Positions 27,498-35,872 of a stretch of 64,000 nt of DNA are shown in pieces. The position numbers were made by a program, and so were the translations under genes. Within the stretch, counting starts at the first letter, position 1. Each line of letters starts with the position of its first letter. The notes beneath the pieces are model-generated. The model was not told the origin of the DNA. It saw nothing but the letters and a program-made list of their open reading frames with translations, and did not search any database. Source of the stretch: Parabacteroides goldsteinii DSM 19448 = WAL 12034 (GTDB lineage: Bacteria; Bacteroidota; Bacteroidia; Bacteroidales; Tannerellaceae); contig NZ_KQ033912.1 in the NCBI RefSeq assembly GCF_000969835.1, forward strand, positions 1,935,920 through 1,999,919. Direction: 5' to 3'.

Positions 27498-29351
27498 TTA
27501 AGCCTCCAATATTTTAGTGAATTCCTCAACTAATCTCGCAACAACGAAAGGCTGTCCTTTCACGCGGTTGAATCTGTACGGATTGAATCCGGGAACTTTA
27601 CCACGCAGGTAGTTGGCAAACTGTCCGTTATTCTGTTCAGCAACAACCACTTTCTTATATTTGGAAAGTACCTCTGCCGTATTCTTCGGAAGCGGACTGA
27701 TAAATTTGAAGTGGGCCAAAGCTACTTTCTTGCCTTGTTCATGCATTGTTTCCATTGCTTCATACAGATGACCGTATGTACCGCCCCAGCCTACCAGCAA
27801 CAGGTCGGCATCGGGATCTCCGAGCACTTCCAGTTCCGGGATAAAATCAGCAATTTTGTCGATCTTTGCCTGGCGGGTGGTAACCATCTTCTGATGGTTG
27901 ATAGGATCGGTCGAGATAGCACTTGTATCGTAATCTTTCTCCAGACCTCCCAAACGGTGTGCAAATCCTTCCATACCCGGGATAGCCCAGTAACGAACCT
28001 GTGTATCTTTATCACGACGATATGCCTTCCAGGGCTTTTCTCCCTGATAGTTGGACACGTAGTTCGGTTTGATTTCCGGATAGTTGTCCAGGTCAGGTAA
28101 TCTCCAGGCAGACGAACCGTTTGCAATGAAAGCATCCGTCATCAGGATAACCGGAGTCATATGTTCTACAGCCAGCTTACCAGCCCAGTAAGCTGCATCG
28201 AAACAGTCTGTCGGAGTAGAAGCGGCAATCACTACCAGCGGACTTTCACCGTTACGTCCGTAAAGCGCCTGCATCAGGTCGGTCTGCTCACTCTTTGTCG
28301 GCATACCTGTTGATGGACCTCCACGCTGTACGTCGATGATAACCAGCGGCAATTCAGCTATTACAGCCAGACCGATCGCTTCACTCTTCAACGCCAAACC
28401 CGGACCGGAAGTCGATGTAGCAGCCAGACAACCGGCAAAACTACCACCGATAGCCGTACAAATACCGGCAATTTCATCTTCAGCCTGAACGGTAATTACG
28501 CCCAAATCTTTCCGTTTAGATAATTCATGCAAAATATCAGTCGCCGGAGTAATAGGATAACTACCCAGGAAAAGTTGCAGGCCGGCTTTTTCGGCAGCAG
28601 CAATCAGACCGTAGGAAGTAGCCTTATTTCCATTTACATCCGTATAGAATCCCGGTTCAGCTTTCTTACTTTCAATACGATAAGTAGAAACTGACGCATG
28701 GATATTGTGACCATAGTTATAACCGTCTGTCAACGCCTTGATATTAGCCTGTGCGATCACCGGCTTCTTGGCGAATTTATTCTGAAGCATGTTCATGGCT
28801 TCTTCCAGAGGACGGTCAAACAACCAGCAAACAAGGCCCAGGGCAAACATATTCTTTGAACGGAGCGCAGACTTGTTATCCAAACCAAACTCTGCCAAAC
28901 CGTCTTTCACCATCGTAGAGATCGGGGCAGCGACAACCTGCACACTGTTCAGACCCAGTTCTTTGAACGGATCGTCCGTTGTGTACAAAGCCTTATCCAG
29001 ATCACTCTTCTTGAATGAATCGGTATCGATAATAACAATTGCATTTGGCTTGATATTCTTCACATTCACTTTCAGAGCGGCGGGATTCATAGCGACTAAA
29101 ACGTCCGCCTTATCACCAGGAGTAAAAATTTTACGTGATCCCAGATGCACCTGGAATCCTGATACACCACTCAGTGTTCCCTGAGGAGCACGTACTTCCG
29201 CCGGATAGTCGGGAAATGTAGAAATCTCATTTCCAAAAATAGCCGACAGATTAGAAAAGATCGTTCCGGTTAACTGCATACCGTCTCCGGAGTCACCCGA
29301 AAAACGGATCACAACCTTCTCCAACGTTGTTACTTTTGTTTGTTCTGCCAT
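27498..29351 (-). CDS. korA: 2-oxoglutarate:ferredoxin oxidoreductase, fused gamma-alpha subunit
   Basis: A 617-residue protein in which the gamma domain (about 1-200; VVIRFSGDSGDGMQLTG, FPDYPAEVRAPQGTLSGVSG) is fused to the alpha domain (about 230-617; LFLGSYPITPATDILHELSK, DEIAGICTAIGGSFAG, ATSTSGPGLALKSEAIGLA). The VQRGGPSTGMPTKSEQTDL motif is classic for this group. It binds the 2-oxoacid and CoA and works with korB in the cytoplasm. A promoter with both boxes lies at 29397-29427. No ferredoxin subunit is encoded nearby, as usual for the two-subunit form. Confidence 0.94.
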   Translation of the reverse strand: MAEQTKVTTLEKVVIRFSGDSGDGMQLTGTIFSNLSAIFGNEISTFPDYPAEVRAPQGTLSGVSGFQVHLGSRKIFTPGDKADVLVAMNPAALKVNVKNIKPNAIVIIDTDSFKKSDLDKALYTTDDPFKELGLNSVQVVAAPISTMVKDGLAEFGLDNKSALRSKNMFALGLVCWLFDRPLEEAMNMLQNKFAKKPVIAQANIKALTDGYNYGHNIHASVSTYRIESKKAEPGFYTDVNGNKATSYGLIAAAEKAGLQLFLGSYPITPATDILHELSKRKDLGVITVQAEDEIAGICTAIGGSFAGCLAATSTSGPGLALKSEAIGLAVIAELPLVIIDVQRGGPSTGMPTKSEQTDLMQALYGRNGESPLVVIAASTPTDCFDAAYWAGKLAVEHMTPVILMTDAFIANGSSAWRLPDLDNYPEIKPNYVSNYQGEKPWKAYRRDKDTQVRYWAIPGMEGFAHRLGGLEKDYDTSAISTDPINHQKMVTTRQAKIDKIADFIPELEVLGDPDADLLLVGWGGTYGHLYEAMETMHEQGKKVALAHFKFISPLPKNTAEVLSKYKKVVVAEQNNGQFANYLRGKVPGFNPYRFNRVKGQPFVVARLVEEFTKILEA

Positions 29352-29396
29352 AATTATTTATATTAGCTTAATCGCTTGTTTGTAGTTAGATTTCCG

Positions 29397-29427
29397 CAAA
29401 GTAAAGAATAAACTTGGCTTGTTCAAA
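29397..29427 (-). promoter_or_regulatory. promoter of korAB
   Basis: On the minus strand TTTG (29427-29424), 19 bp, then TTACTTTG (29404-29397), which matches the Bacteroides -33/-7 pattern with one deviation in the -7 box. It sits between the ald stop and the korA start with a leader of about 40 nt. Confidence 0.6.
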
Positions 29428-29438
29428 ACTTTTGAGGC

Positions 29439-30650
29439 TTAAAAAGCAGAAAGATATAGATCCAGGTTATTTGATGATAAATTAAAATGATTAGACACGT
29501 AATTGTTTACAGGTTTCCCACAATACATGTAAACACCTGAACGAAAGCCATCATCCGACTTTATCATATTCTGGACTGTCCCGGCATCTCCCAAAGCAAG
29601 AAAGATGGGTACAAATATATTACTGAAAGCCATCGAGGTGGTACGTGCCACCCGATTACTTATATTAGGTATACAATAATGTAATACACCGTATTGCTCA
29701 AAAACGGTCGGATCGGATTTAGCCAGACAGCAGGTTGTCTCGAAACAACCACCCTGACTGATACGCAGATCAATCACCAGAGAACCCCGTTTCATAGTCC
29801 TGACCAATTCTTCCGCAATCACATAACGGTAACGTGTATTGATATACCGCATAGCTCCGATCACCACATCCGCCGTACGGAAAGCATTATGCAATACATT
29901 CGGATGAAAAGTCGAAGTAAACAAACCTTGCCCCAATACTTGCTGAATCGTGCGCAGCTTGTTGATATCATCATCGAAAACCTTAACAGATGCACCTAGC
30001 GCCAGGGCTGCACGGGCAGCCACAGTTCCTGCATTTCCTGCACCGACGATCACAATCTCAGTCGGTGACACTCCGGGGATTCCTCCCAGCAAAATACCTT
30101 TTCCTCCCTGGGTATTACTCAACAATTCGGAAGCAATGGTAATAGAAGCTGTCCCTTCTATCTCTGAAATAACATTCAGGATAGGACACCTTTTCTGATC
30201 GTCCGACATCAGTTCATAAGCGATTGCCGTAATGCGTTTGGCCATCATCAGTTCAAAAGCGTCCTGAGCAAACAGATTGAGTTGCACCATGGAAAAGACA
30301 GTAGAACGAGGTTTCATCAACAGGATTTCCTGAGGTAAAGGAGGAAGTATCTTCAAAATAATATCCGCCTGAAAAACTTCCGCCGGAGTAGCGACAATCT
30401 CGGCACCAGCCTCGGAATAGTGATTATCGGAGTAATTGATCCCCAACCCGGCACCCGACTCTACCAATACACGATGTCCGCGATCGGTCAACATGTCAAC
30501 AGCCTCAGGAGTAAGCGCAAGCCGCTTTTCCCCCTCTTTCCGTTCACAAGGGATACCAATCAGTAAACGATTACCTACCTTATTCAATTCCTTCAACAGT
30601 TCCTGGGTAATATATGAACCCTGAAGCTGTTTGTCTCCTGTTGCTTCCAT
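29439..30650 (-). CDS. ald: alanine dehydrogenase family protein
   Basis: A 403-residue protein. The N-terminal AlaDh/PNT domain has IGIPCERKEGEKRLALTPEA and VLVESGAGLGINYSDNHY; the NAD domain has IVIVGAGNAGTVAARAALAL followed by VKVFDDD. RISQGGCFETT and the C-terminal NMIKSDDGFRSGVYMYCGK follow. The family catalyses NAD-dependent L-alanine/pyruvate interconversion. The first about 25 residues (MEATGDKQLQGSYITQELLK) are an extension relative to the common start, seen in Bacteroidetes homologues as I recall. It lies 46 bp after aroK on the same strand. A lysine-pathway (saccharopine-type) or transhydrogenase role is less likely. Confidence 0.85.
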   Translation of the reverse strand: MEATGDKQLQGSYITQELLKELNKVGNRLLIGIPCERKEGEKRLALTPEAVDMLTDRGHRVLVESGAGLGINYSDNHYSEAGAEIVATPAEVFQADIILKILPPLPQEILLMKPRSTVFSMVQLNLFAQDAFELMMAKRITAIAYELMSDDQKRCPILNVISEIEGTASITIASELLSNTQGGKGILLGGIPGVSPTEIVIVGAGNAGTVAARAALALGASVKVFDDDINKLRTIQQVLGQGLFTSTFHPNVLHNAFRTADVVIGAMRYINTRYRYVIAEELVRTMKRGSLVIDLRISQGGCFETTCCLAKSDPTVFEQYGVLHYCIPNISNRVARTTSMAFSNIFVPIFLALGDAGTVQNMIKSDDGFRSGVYMYCGKPVNNYVSNHFNLSSNNLDLYLSAF

Positions 30651-30696
30651 AATACGATTCCACGGCCGGCAATTCCTAACTGCCTTACATTATATA

Positions 30697-31218
30697 TTAT
30701 ACTATTTTTTCCAATGCTTCCGAAATCTCATGCACATCCGTTTCCGTCAACATCACTTCGGCATCAAACACGATTGAAGCTTTCATATAATGGGGAGTTC
30801 TTTTCTCCAGGCTTTCGGCAATAAATGCAACCAACTCATCACCGGAACGTCCTTTCAGTACGGGGCGAGTCGATTTACAGATTTCAAGACGTTTAGCCAA
30901 CTCTTCCACCGACACCTTCAGATAAACGGTTGAGCCTGTTTCGTTCATAAACTCCATATTGTCAAAAAAGCAGGGAGCACCACCGCCAGTGGAGATCAGT
31001 ACATCTTCAAACATGGCCACTTCGTGGAGCATCCGCCGTTCAATATCACGGAAAGCCTCCTCCCCTTTTTCAGCAAATATCTGCCCGACCGTTTTATGGT
31101 AGCGGGCTTCTATGTAACAGTCCAGGTCAATAAAAGAAAGCCCCATTCGTTTGGCCAGGTCTTTGCCGACCGTCGTCTTTCCGGCTCCCATATAACCTAT
31201 CAAAAAAATACGCTTCAT
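30697..31218 (-). CDS. aroK: shikimate kinase
   Basis: A 173-residue P-loop kinase with Walker A GYMGAGKTTVGKDLA, the shikimate-binding Asp and Arg in FIDLDCYIE and FRDIERRML, STGGGAPCF, and the lid RPVLKGRSGDEL. It phosphorylates shikimate to shikimate 3-phosphate in aromatic amino acid synthesis. TACATTTG at 31240-31247 on the minus strand is a perfect -7 box, giving a very short leader. Divergent from the RNase HI gene, and probably co-transcribed with ald. Confidence 0.96.
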   Translation of the reverse strand: MKRIFLIGYMGAGKTTVGKDLAKRMGLSFIDLDCYIEARYHKTVGQIFAEKGEEAFRDIERRMLHEVAMFEDVLISTGGGAPCFFDNMEFMNETGSTVYLKVSVEELAKRLEICKSTRPVLKGRSGDELVAFIAESLEKRTPHYMKASIVFDAEVMLTETDVHEISEALEKIV

Positions 31219-31272
31219 CTCGTATATGATTGTTTACCGCAAATGTAAAGTTTTTTTTCTTCATTACTTTTC

Positions 31273-31305
31273 TTTCAATAGAAAAGTAACAAAATATTAC
31301 CTTTG
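31273..31305 (+). promoter_or_regulatory. promoter of the RNase HI gene
   Basis: TTTC (31273-31276), 21 bp, then TACCTTTG (31298-31305): the -7 box is perfect and the -33 box differs by one base from TTTG. The start codon follows 26 bp downstream. Confidence 0.7.
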
Positions 31306-31331
31306 CAAATCATATCCGAAGAATATAGAAG

Positions 31332-31967
31332 ATGGCGAAGAACAAATATTATGTCGTGTGGAAAGGACTTAACCCAGGTGTTTACGACAACTGGGCAGAG
31401 TGTAAAATGCAGGTGGAAGGACAAGAAGGAGCGAAATACAAATCGTTCGAAACCCGCGAAGAGGCCGTTGAAGCCTTTGAGAAAGGATATACGCATTACC
31501 TGAAAACTGCTTCGTCAGCCAAAGCTGCCGCCAATCTGGCACCGAAAGCACCTGTCGGAAAACCGATCAACGAAAGCCTGGCGGTAGATGCCGCCTGTAG
31601 CGGAAATCCGGGGGATATGGAATACCGGGGTGTTTACACAGCCACCGGACAAGAGATTTTCCATATCGGACCTTTGAAAAAAGGGACAAACAACGTCGGC
31701 GAGTTTCTGGCACTCGTTCATGGTCTGGCACTGTTAAAGCAGAAAGGAAGCAACCTGCCTATTTATTCGGATAGCCGTAATGCGATCAGTTGGGTCAAAA
31801 AGAAGAAATGCAAGACTCTGCTGGAACGTGAACCTGTCAACGAGCAAATCTTCGATCTGATCGAACGTGCCGAGAAATGGCTGAATACAAACACCTATAC
31901 TACAACGATCCTGAAATGGGAGACTTCGGTGTGGGGGGAAATTCCGGCTGATTTCGGACGGAAATAA
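31332..31967 (+). CDS. rnhA: ribonuclease HI with N-terminal viroplasmin domain
   Basis: A 211-residue protein. Residues 1-58 are the hybrid-binding/viroplasmin domain (YYVVWKGLNPGVYDNWAEC, SFETREEAVEAFEKGY). A short linker leads to the RNase H fold (about 80-211) with the four catalytic acids visible as D86 (AVDAACSGNPG), E124 (NNVGEF), D147 (YSDSRNA) and D207 (PADFGRK). It cleaves the RNA strand of RNA-DNA hybrids. The domain layout equals the Bacillus halodurans RNase HI type. Transcribed alone from its own promoter, divergent from aroK and converging on the gene ending at 31995. Confidence 0.94.
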   Translation: MAKNKYYVVWKGLNPGVYDNWAECKMQVEGQEGAKYKSFETREEAVEAFEKGYTHYLKTASSAKAAANLAPKAPVGKPINESLAVDAACSGNPGDMEYRGVYTATGQEIFHIGPLKKGTNNVGEFLALVHGLALLKQKGSNLPIYSDSRNAISWVKKKKCKTLLEREPVNEQIFDLIERAEKWLNTNTYTTTILKWETSVWGEIPADFGRK

Positions 31968-31994
31968 CAGAAAAATCCTCCTTCAAGATGGTTT

Positions 31995-32855
31995 TCAGAA
32001 ACAGCGGATATAGGCCAACGAAAAACTATCGTAAAGATAATCTTGTATACCGTGTTTATAACCGAAAGAGATAATGTTCTTTTTTATCTCATAATTGAGT
32101 TTTGAGCGGACAATCATCGGTTTGTCCCCGTCTCCTCTGTACCCCCTTATGCCTGTATAGTCACAATTCAATGTAAAACCACGATAAGTAGCCTGTGCCC
32201 CTATCGCATATGTCAAAGCATCATTCTGCCGATGTATCAGATCGTTCGTCATCCAGCAGTAAAAACCGGCCATTCCCTGTAAACGGACAGAGGCATTTTT
32301 TTCCGGATTCTGCCACAACGTCCGTCCGATATTACAATCGAACCAATAAGTAGCCGCATCTGTATAACGGGCATCACACAAACGTCCCCCACTGGCTGTT
32401 CTCAGAGTTGCATTTACCACGATATCCACCCATTTCTCACTTTTCAGCACCTGATAATGGCAACTCAATATAAAATCCCCATGACAAGGGATCGGAGATT
32501 TCACATCGACAGCATTACGCTCGTCACGCACTTCCGGTGATGTTTCGTACCATTCCTGAATCACCCCGTAAAGCGATACACCGGCACGTCCTTTGGCTAT
32601 AGGGATATACAAACGGGCAAAAACGTCTTTCGTCTTATCCCCGGTCATTTTATGATATTCACCTCTTAATTCGACCTCCCAGCGCGGAGATAACTTCCCG
32701 CCCATCAATTCCGGAAAAGGGAAGGCATTCGCACCAAAATAACGAGGAGAATACTTTAACAAGGGTATTTTATCCCTCCAATCTGCATTGGCAGGAAAGA
32801 TTGTAAAAAAGCTACAGCAAAAAATAAGGAGGGAAAAAAGTATGTTTGTTTTCAT
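31995..32855 (-). CDS. predicted outer-membrane beta-barrel protein, unknown function
   Basis: About 286 residues from ATG 32855 (MKTNILFSLLIFCCSFFTIF, a clear signal peptide cleaved after ANA). The mature part has alternating amphipathic strands (WEVELRGEYHKM, ARLYIPIAKGRAGVSLYGVI, LNCDYTGIRGYRG, FSLAYIRCF) and ends in phenylalanine, as expected for an outer-membrane barrel recognised by BAM. I recognise no named family. It follows the nucleotide-sugar dehydrogenase by 23 bp on the same strand, so a link with surface glycans is possible but is only inferred from position. Confidence 0.75.
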   Translation of the reverse strand: MKTNILFSLLIFCCSFFTIFPANADWRDKIPLLKYSPRYFGANAFPFPELMGGKLSPRWEVELRGEYHKMTGDKTKDVFARLYIPIAKGRAGVSLYGVIQEWYETSPEVRDERNAVDVKSPIPCHGDFILSCHYQVLKSEKWVDIVVNATLRTASGGRLCDARYTDAATYWFDCNIGRTLWQNPEKNASVRLQGMAGFYCWMTNDLIHRQNDALTYAIGAQATYRGFTLNCDYTGIRGYRGDGDKPMIVRSKLNYEIKKNIISFGYKHGIQDYLYDSFSLAYIRCF

Positions 32856-32878
32856 TCTATAATGTTGTGGATTTATAT

Positions 32879-34171
32879 TTACAACCGATCGTCCACCCAT
32901 TCCGGATTCAGACAACCTTTTACATCATATACTACGTGATTTTCACTAACAAGCGACGGGATGTCAAGTTCCAGAAATTCTTTATGAGCCACAGCCAGTA
33001 CAATCACATCATACTTCCTGCCTTCGGATAAAGACCCGGTCAACTCTATTCCGTATTCATCCCGGACTTCTTCCGCACGAGCCCAAGGATCATACACAGA
33101 GACATTGATGCCGTAATCTTTCAATACACGGACAACATCCCCTACTTTTGTATTCCTCACATCCGGACAATTTTCCTTGAAGGTAAAACCCAACACCAGC
33201 ACTTCCGCATTCTTAACCGGTACATCCTTTTTAATCATACATTTCACCACACGGTTGGCTATGTATTCGCCCATCGTATCATTGATACGACGCCCATACA
33301 GGATCAGGCCGGGATGATATCCGTAATCCTGCGCTTTCCGGATCAGGTAATAAGGGTCGACACCAATGCAGTGACCTCCAACCAACCCCGGTCTGAACGG
33401 CAGAAAGTTCCATTTCGTTCCAGCAGCAGCCAACACTTCGTTTGTATCTATATCCAACAGATGGAAAATTTTAGACAACTCGTTTACAAAAGCAATATTA
33501 ATATCCCTCTGCGTATTTTCAATCACTTTAGATGCTTCTGCCACACGGATACTGGATACCGGAAATGTTCCGGCAGTAATTACAGAACGGTATAGCGCAT
33601 CTACCTTCTCCGCCGCATCCGGTGTGGAGCCGGAGGTTACTTTCATAATTTTCTCTACCGTATGTTCCTTATCCCCCGGATTGATACGCTCAGGAGAATA
33701 ACCGGCAAAAAAGTCTTCATTATATACCAATCCTGAAGTCTTTGCAAGAATCGGAACGCATTCCTCTTCTGTAATGCCCGGACAAACAGTTGATTCATAG
33801 ATAACAATATCCCCTTTTGATAATGCACGCCCAACTGTTTCACTGGCCTTATATAAAGGTGTCAAATCCGGACTATGATGACTATCTACAGGAGTAGGCA
33901 CAGCTACTATAAAATAATTACATGACTGAAGATCAGAAGGAGCAGATGTAAAATAGAGCCCTGTTTCATCAAATTCCGGTAAGTGAGACAATAAAACAGA
34001 TTTCAGTTTTCCGTCAGAGACTTCCATCGTTATATCCTGCCCTTTCTTTAAGGCCTCAACCCGATCCTGCTTAATGTCGAAACCAACAACCGGATATCTG
34101 GTTGCGAACAAATGCGCTAACGGTAACCCGACATATCCCAGGCCAATAATTGCAACCTTTATATTTTCCAT
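32879..34171 (-). CDS. nucleotide-sugar dehydrogenase, UDP-GlcNAc/ManNAc 6-dehydrogenase type
   Basis: A 430-residue protein with IIGLGYVGLPLAHLFATRYP, STVCPGITEEECVPIL, NTQRDINIAFVNELSKIF, the catalytic cysteine in GLVGGHCIGVDPYYL and VLGFTFKENCPDVRNTKVGD. These are the marks of the WbpA/TviB/WecC branch, which oxidises C6 of UDP-N-acetylhexosamines, and differ from the Ugd branch at 3.8-5.1 kb. The product would be UDP-N-acetylglucosaminuronate or the manno or galacto isomer, which is the substrate type needed by the WbpB/WbpE-like pair at 6.2-8.4 kb. A TATCTTTG box at 34208-34215 (minus strand) is its probable promoter. Confidence 0.92.
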   Translation of the reverse strand: MENIKVAIIGLGYVGLPLAHLFATRYPVVGFDIKQDRVEALKKGQDITMEVSDGKLKSVLLSHLPEFDETGLYFTSAPSDLQSCNYFIVAVPTPVDSHHSPDLTPLYKASETVGRALSKGDIVIYESTVCPGITEEECVPILAKTSGLVYNEDFFAGYSPERINPGDKEHTVEKIMKVTSGSTPDAAEKVDALYRSVITAGTFPVSSIRVAEASKVIENTQRDINIAFVNELSKIFHLLDIDTNEVLAAAGTKWNFLPFRPGLVGGHCIGVDPYYLIRKAQDYGYHPGLILYGRRINDTMGEYIANRVVKCMIKKDVPVKNAEVLVLGFTFKENCPDVRNTKVGDVVRVLKDYGINVSVYDPWARAEEVRDEYGIELTGSLSEGRKYDVIVLAVAHKEFLELDIPSLVSENHVVYDVKGCLNPEWVDDRL

Positions 34172-34380
34172 TTATTTTATTCTTCTTTTCCGTTCTGAAA
34201 TGATAGGCAAAGATACAACTTATTTCTGTATATTTATTTATACGCCAACACTGTAAACGTCTGTCAATATCCGTACAAATTAGTTTAAACATCAATACAA
34301 GTAATTTAATATCATATCTTTGCATCAGATATTTACGTAGAGCATCTGTTTACCTATAGAGTTGATTAAAGAAATAGAAG

Positions 34381-35106
34381 ATGAATTGCAGAGCTGATAT
34401 TGATCTTATTTTACCTTGCTATAACCCACCTTCCGGCTGGGAGCAAAAGGTTATCAGGAAATTCAAAGAGATACAATCCTTGTTTAATCCTGTAAATTTT
34501 CACTTGCTTATTGTTAGTGACGGTTCTAAACGCGGATACGAACCGGAAGTAGTTGCCGCATTAAAAAACGGAATCCCCGGAGTCCAAGTAATTGACTATC
34601 GTCCCAACAGAGGGAAAGGATACGCTCTGCGTGAAGCCGTGCGACATTGTCAATCGGAATATATCATATATACCGACTATGACTTCCCCTACACAGATAG
34701 TTCTTTCAGACAGGTAATCAACACATTACTCAACGGAGCAGATATCGTTGTTGCCATAAGAGACAGGAATTACCAAAAAAATTTACCGCCTTTCCGGAGG
34801 TTTCTTTCCGAATCGTCCCATATATGCAACGCTGTTTTCCTTCGTTTAAAAATACATGATACTCAAGGCGGACTCAAAGGATTCAACCGCTCAGGCAAAA
34901 GGATTTTTTTATCAACAAAAGTTAATAGCTTCTTGTTTGATACTGAGTTCATATACAAGGCTCAACGGAAAAAAATGAACATACAGGCCGTACAGTCACG
35001 TATCAGGGATGGCTTGACAGTATCCGACATGGGATTCAAAGTGCTAAAACGTGAAATGGTAAACTTTTTTTCAATTTTACTCAGTAATGATCTTACTCAG
35101 TTTTGA
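34381..35106 (+). CDS. GT2 glycosyltransferase, polyprenyl-phosphate sugar synthase-like
   Basis: A 241-residue GT-A transferase: IDLILPCYNPP, LLIVSDGSKRGY, a RPNRGKGYALREAVRHC motif and IYTDYDFPYTDSSF in the position of the DXD site, then TQGGLKGFNR. The RGKGxAxREA and D-x-Q-x-G-x-K-x-F pattern is that of dolichyl/undecaprenyl-phosphate glycosyltransferases. No transmembrane tail is present. TATCTTTG at 34315-34322 is a perfect -7 box. The deacetylase gene starts inside its last 20 bp, and a GT-C-type gene follows, so it probably loads a sugar on a lipid carrier for the next two enzymes. Confidence 0.88.
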   Translation: MNCRADIDLILPCYNPPSGWEQKVIRKFKEIQSLFNPVNFHLLIVSDGSKRGYEPEVVAALKNGIPGVQVIDYRPNRGKGYALREAVRHCQSEYIIYTDYDFPYTDSSFRQVINTLLNGADIVVAIRDRNYQKNLPPFRRFLSESSHICNAVFLRLKIHDTQGGLKGFNRSGKRIFLSTKVNSFLFDTEFIYKAQRKKMNIQAVQSRIRDGLTVSDMGFKVLKREMVNFFSILLSNDLTQF

Positions 35107-35872
35107 TATTGAAGAATTCGATGTTCCCCTGGAACATGGGATAGAAGTGCCATTTGAACAACAAATGGCTGTGTCTATCGAAGGGACCAGAAAGATATTG
35201 GCTTGCCTTAAAAGACACCAGATACATGCCACTTTCTTCTGCACGGCCAATTTCGCTGCTCACGCTCCCGAAATCATCGAGAACATCCTACAGGACGGTC
35301 ATGAGATCGCCTCACACGGATACTATCATTCTTCATTTGAAATGGAAGATTTGAAACGTTCCCGCGAATTTCTTGAGCAACAAACCGGGCAGCCTGTAAA
35401 AGGATTCCGTATGGCACGTATGATGCCGATCGATGAAAAAGAAATAAAAAAAGCAGGATATACATATAATTCTTCATTAAACCCGACATGTATTCCGGGA
35501 AGATACAACCACCTGGATAAACCCCGCACGTGGTTTTACAAAGATGACGTCCTGCAACTTCCTGCATCTGTTTCTCCTGTTTTCCGTTTTCCTCTATTCT
35601 GGCTGGCCTACCATAACCTCCCGGCTAAAGTCTATCGGTGGTTATTTCAGAGAACGTTGAAACACGATGGCTACATTGTTACTTATTTTCACCCCTGGGA
35701 ATTTACCAATCTGAAAAAATGGAATTTACCATTTATCATAACCAATCATTCGGGAGAAGGTATGATAAAACGATTGGACGATTTGATATCCTTCTCTATA
35801 AAAAAGGACTATACTTTTATGACCTTTTCTTCATTTCAACAAAACATAATACAAAATGGGAATAGTAAGTAG
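35087..35872 (+). CDS. NodB-type polysaccharide deacetylase
   Basis: A 261-residue carbohydrate esterase 4 fold. MILLSFDIEEFD carries the metal/catalytic acids, FFCTANFA follows, HEIASHGYYHSS gives the HxxxH metal site, then FRMARMM and FHPWEF with the late histidine. It resembles the DUF3473-containing branch. No signal peptide, so it should act in the cytoplasm, as ArnD-like enzymes do on lipid-linked sugars. It overlaps the GT2 gene by 20 bp and the next gene by 17 bp, implying translational coupling. Expected reaction: removal of an N-acyl group to leave a free amino sugar; substrate unproven. Confidence 0.88.
   Translation: MILLSFDIEEFDVPLEHGIEVPFEQQMAVSIEGTRKILACLKRHQIHATFFCTANFAAHAPEIIENILQDGHEIASHGYYHSSFEMEDLKRSREFLEQQTGQPVKGFRMARMMPIDEKEIKKAGYTYNSSLNPTCIPGRYNHLDKPRTWFYKDDVLQLPASVSPVFRFPLFWLAYHNLPAKVYRWLFQRTLKHDGYIVTYFHPWEFTNLKKWNLPFIITNHSGEGMIKRLDDLISFSIKKDYTFMTFSSFQQNIIQNGNSK

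Noticed and set aside
32856..32915. longer start for the outer-membrane barrel protein
   Set aside because: The extra 20 residues overlap the dehydrogenase end and would bury the clear signal peptide that begins at ATG 32855.
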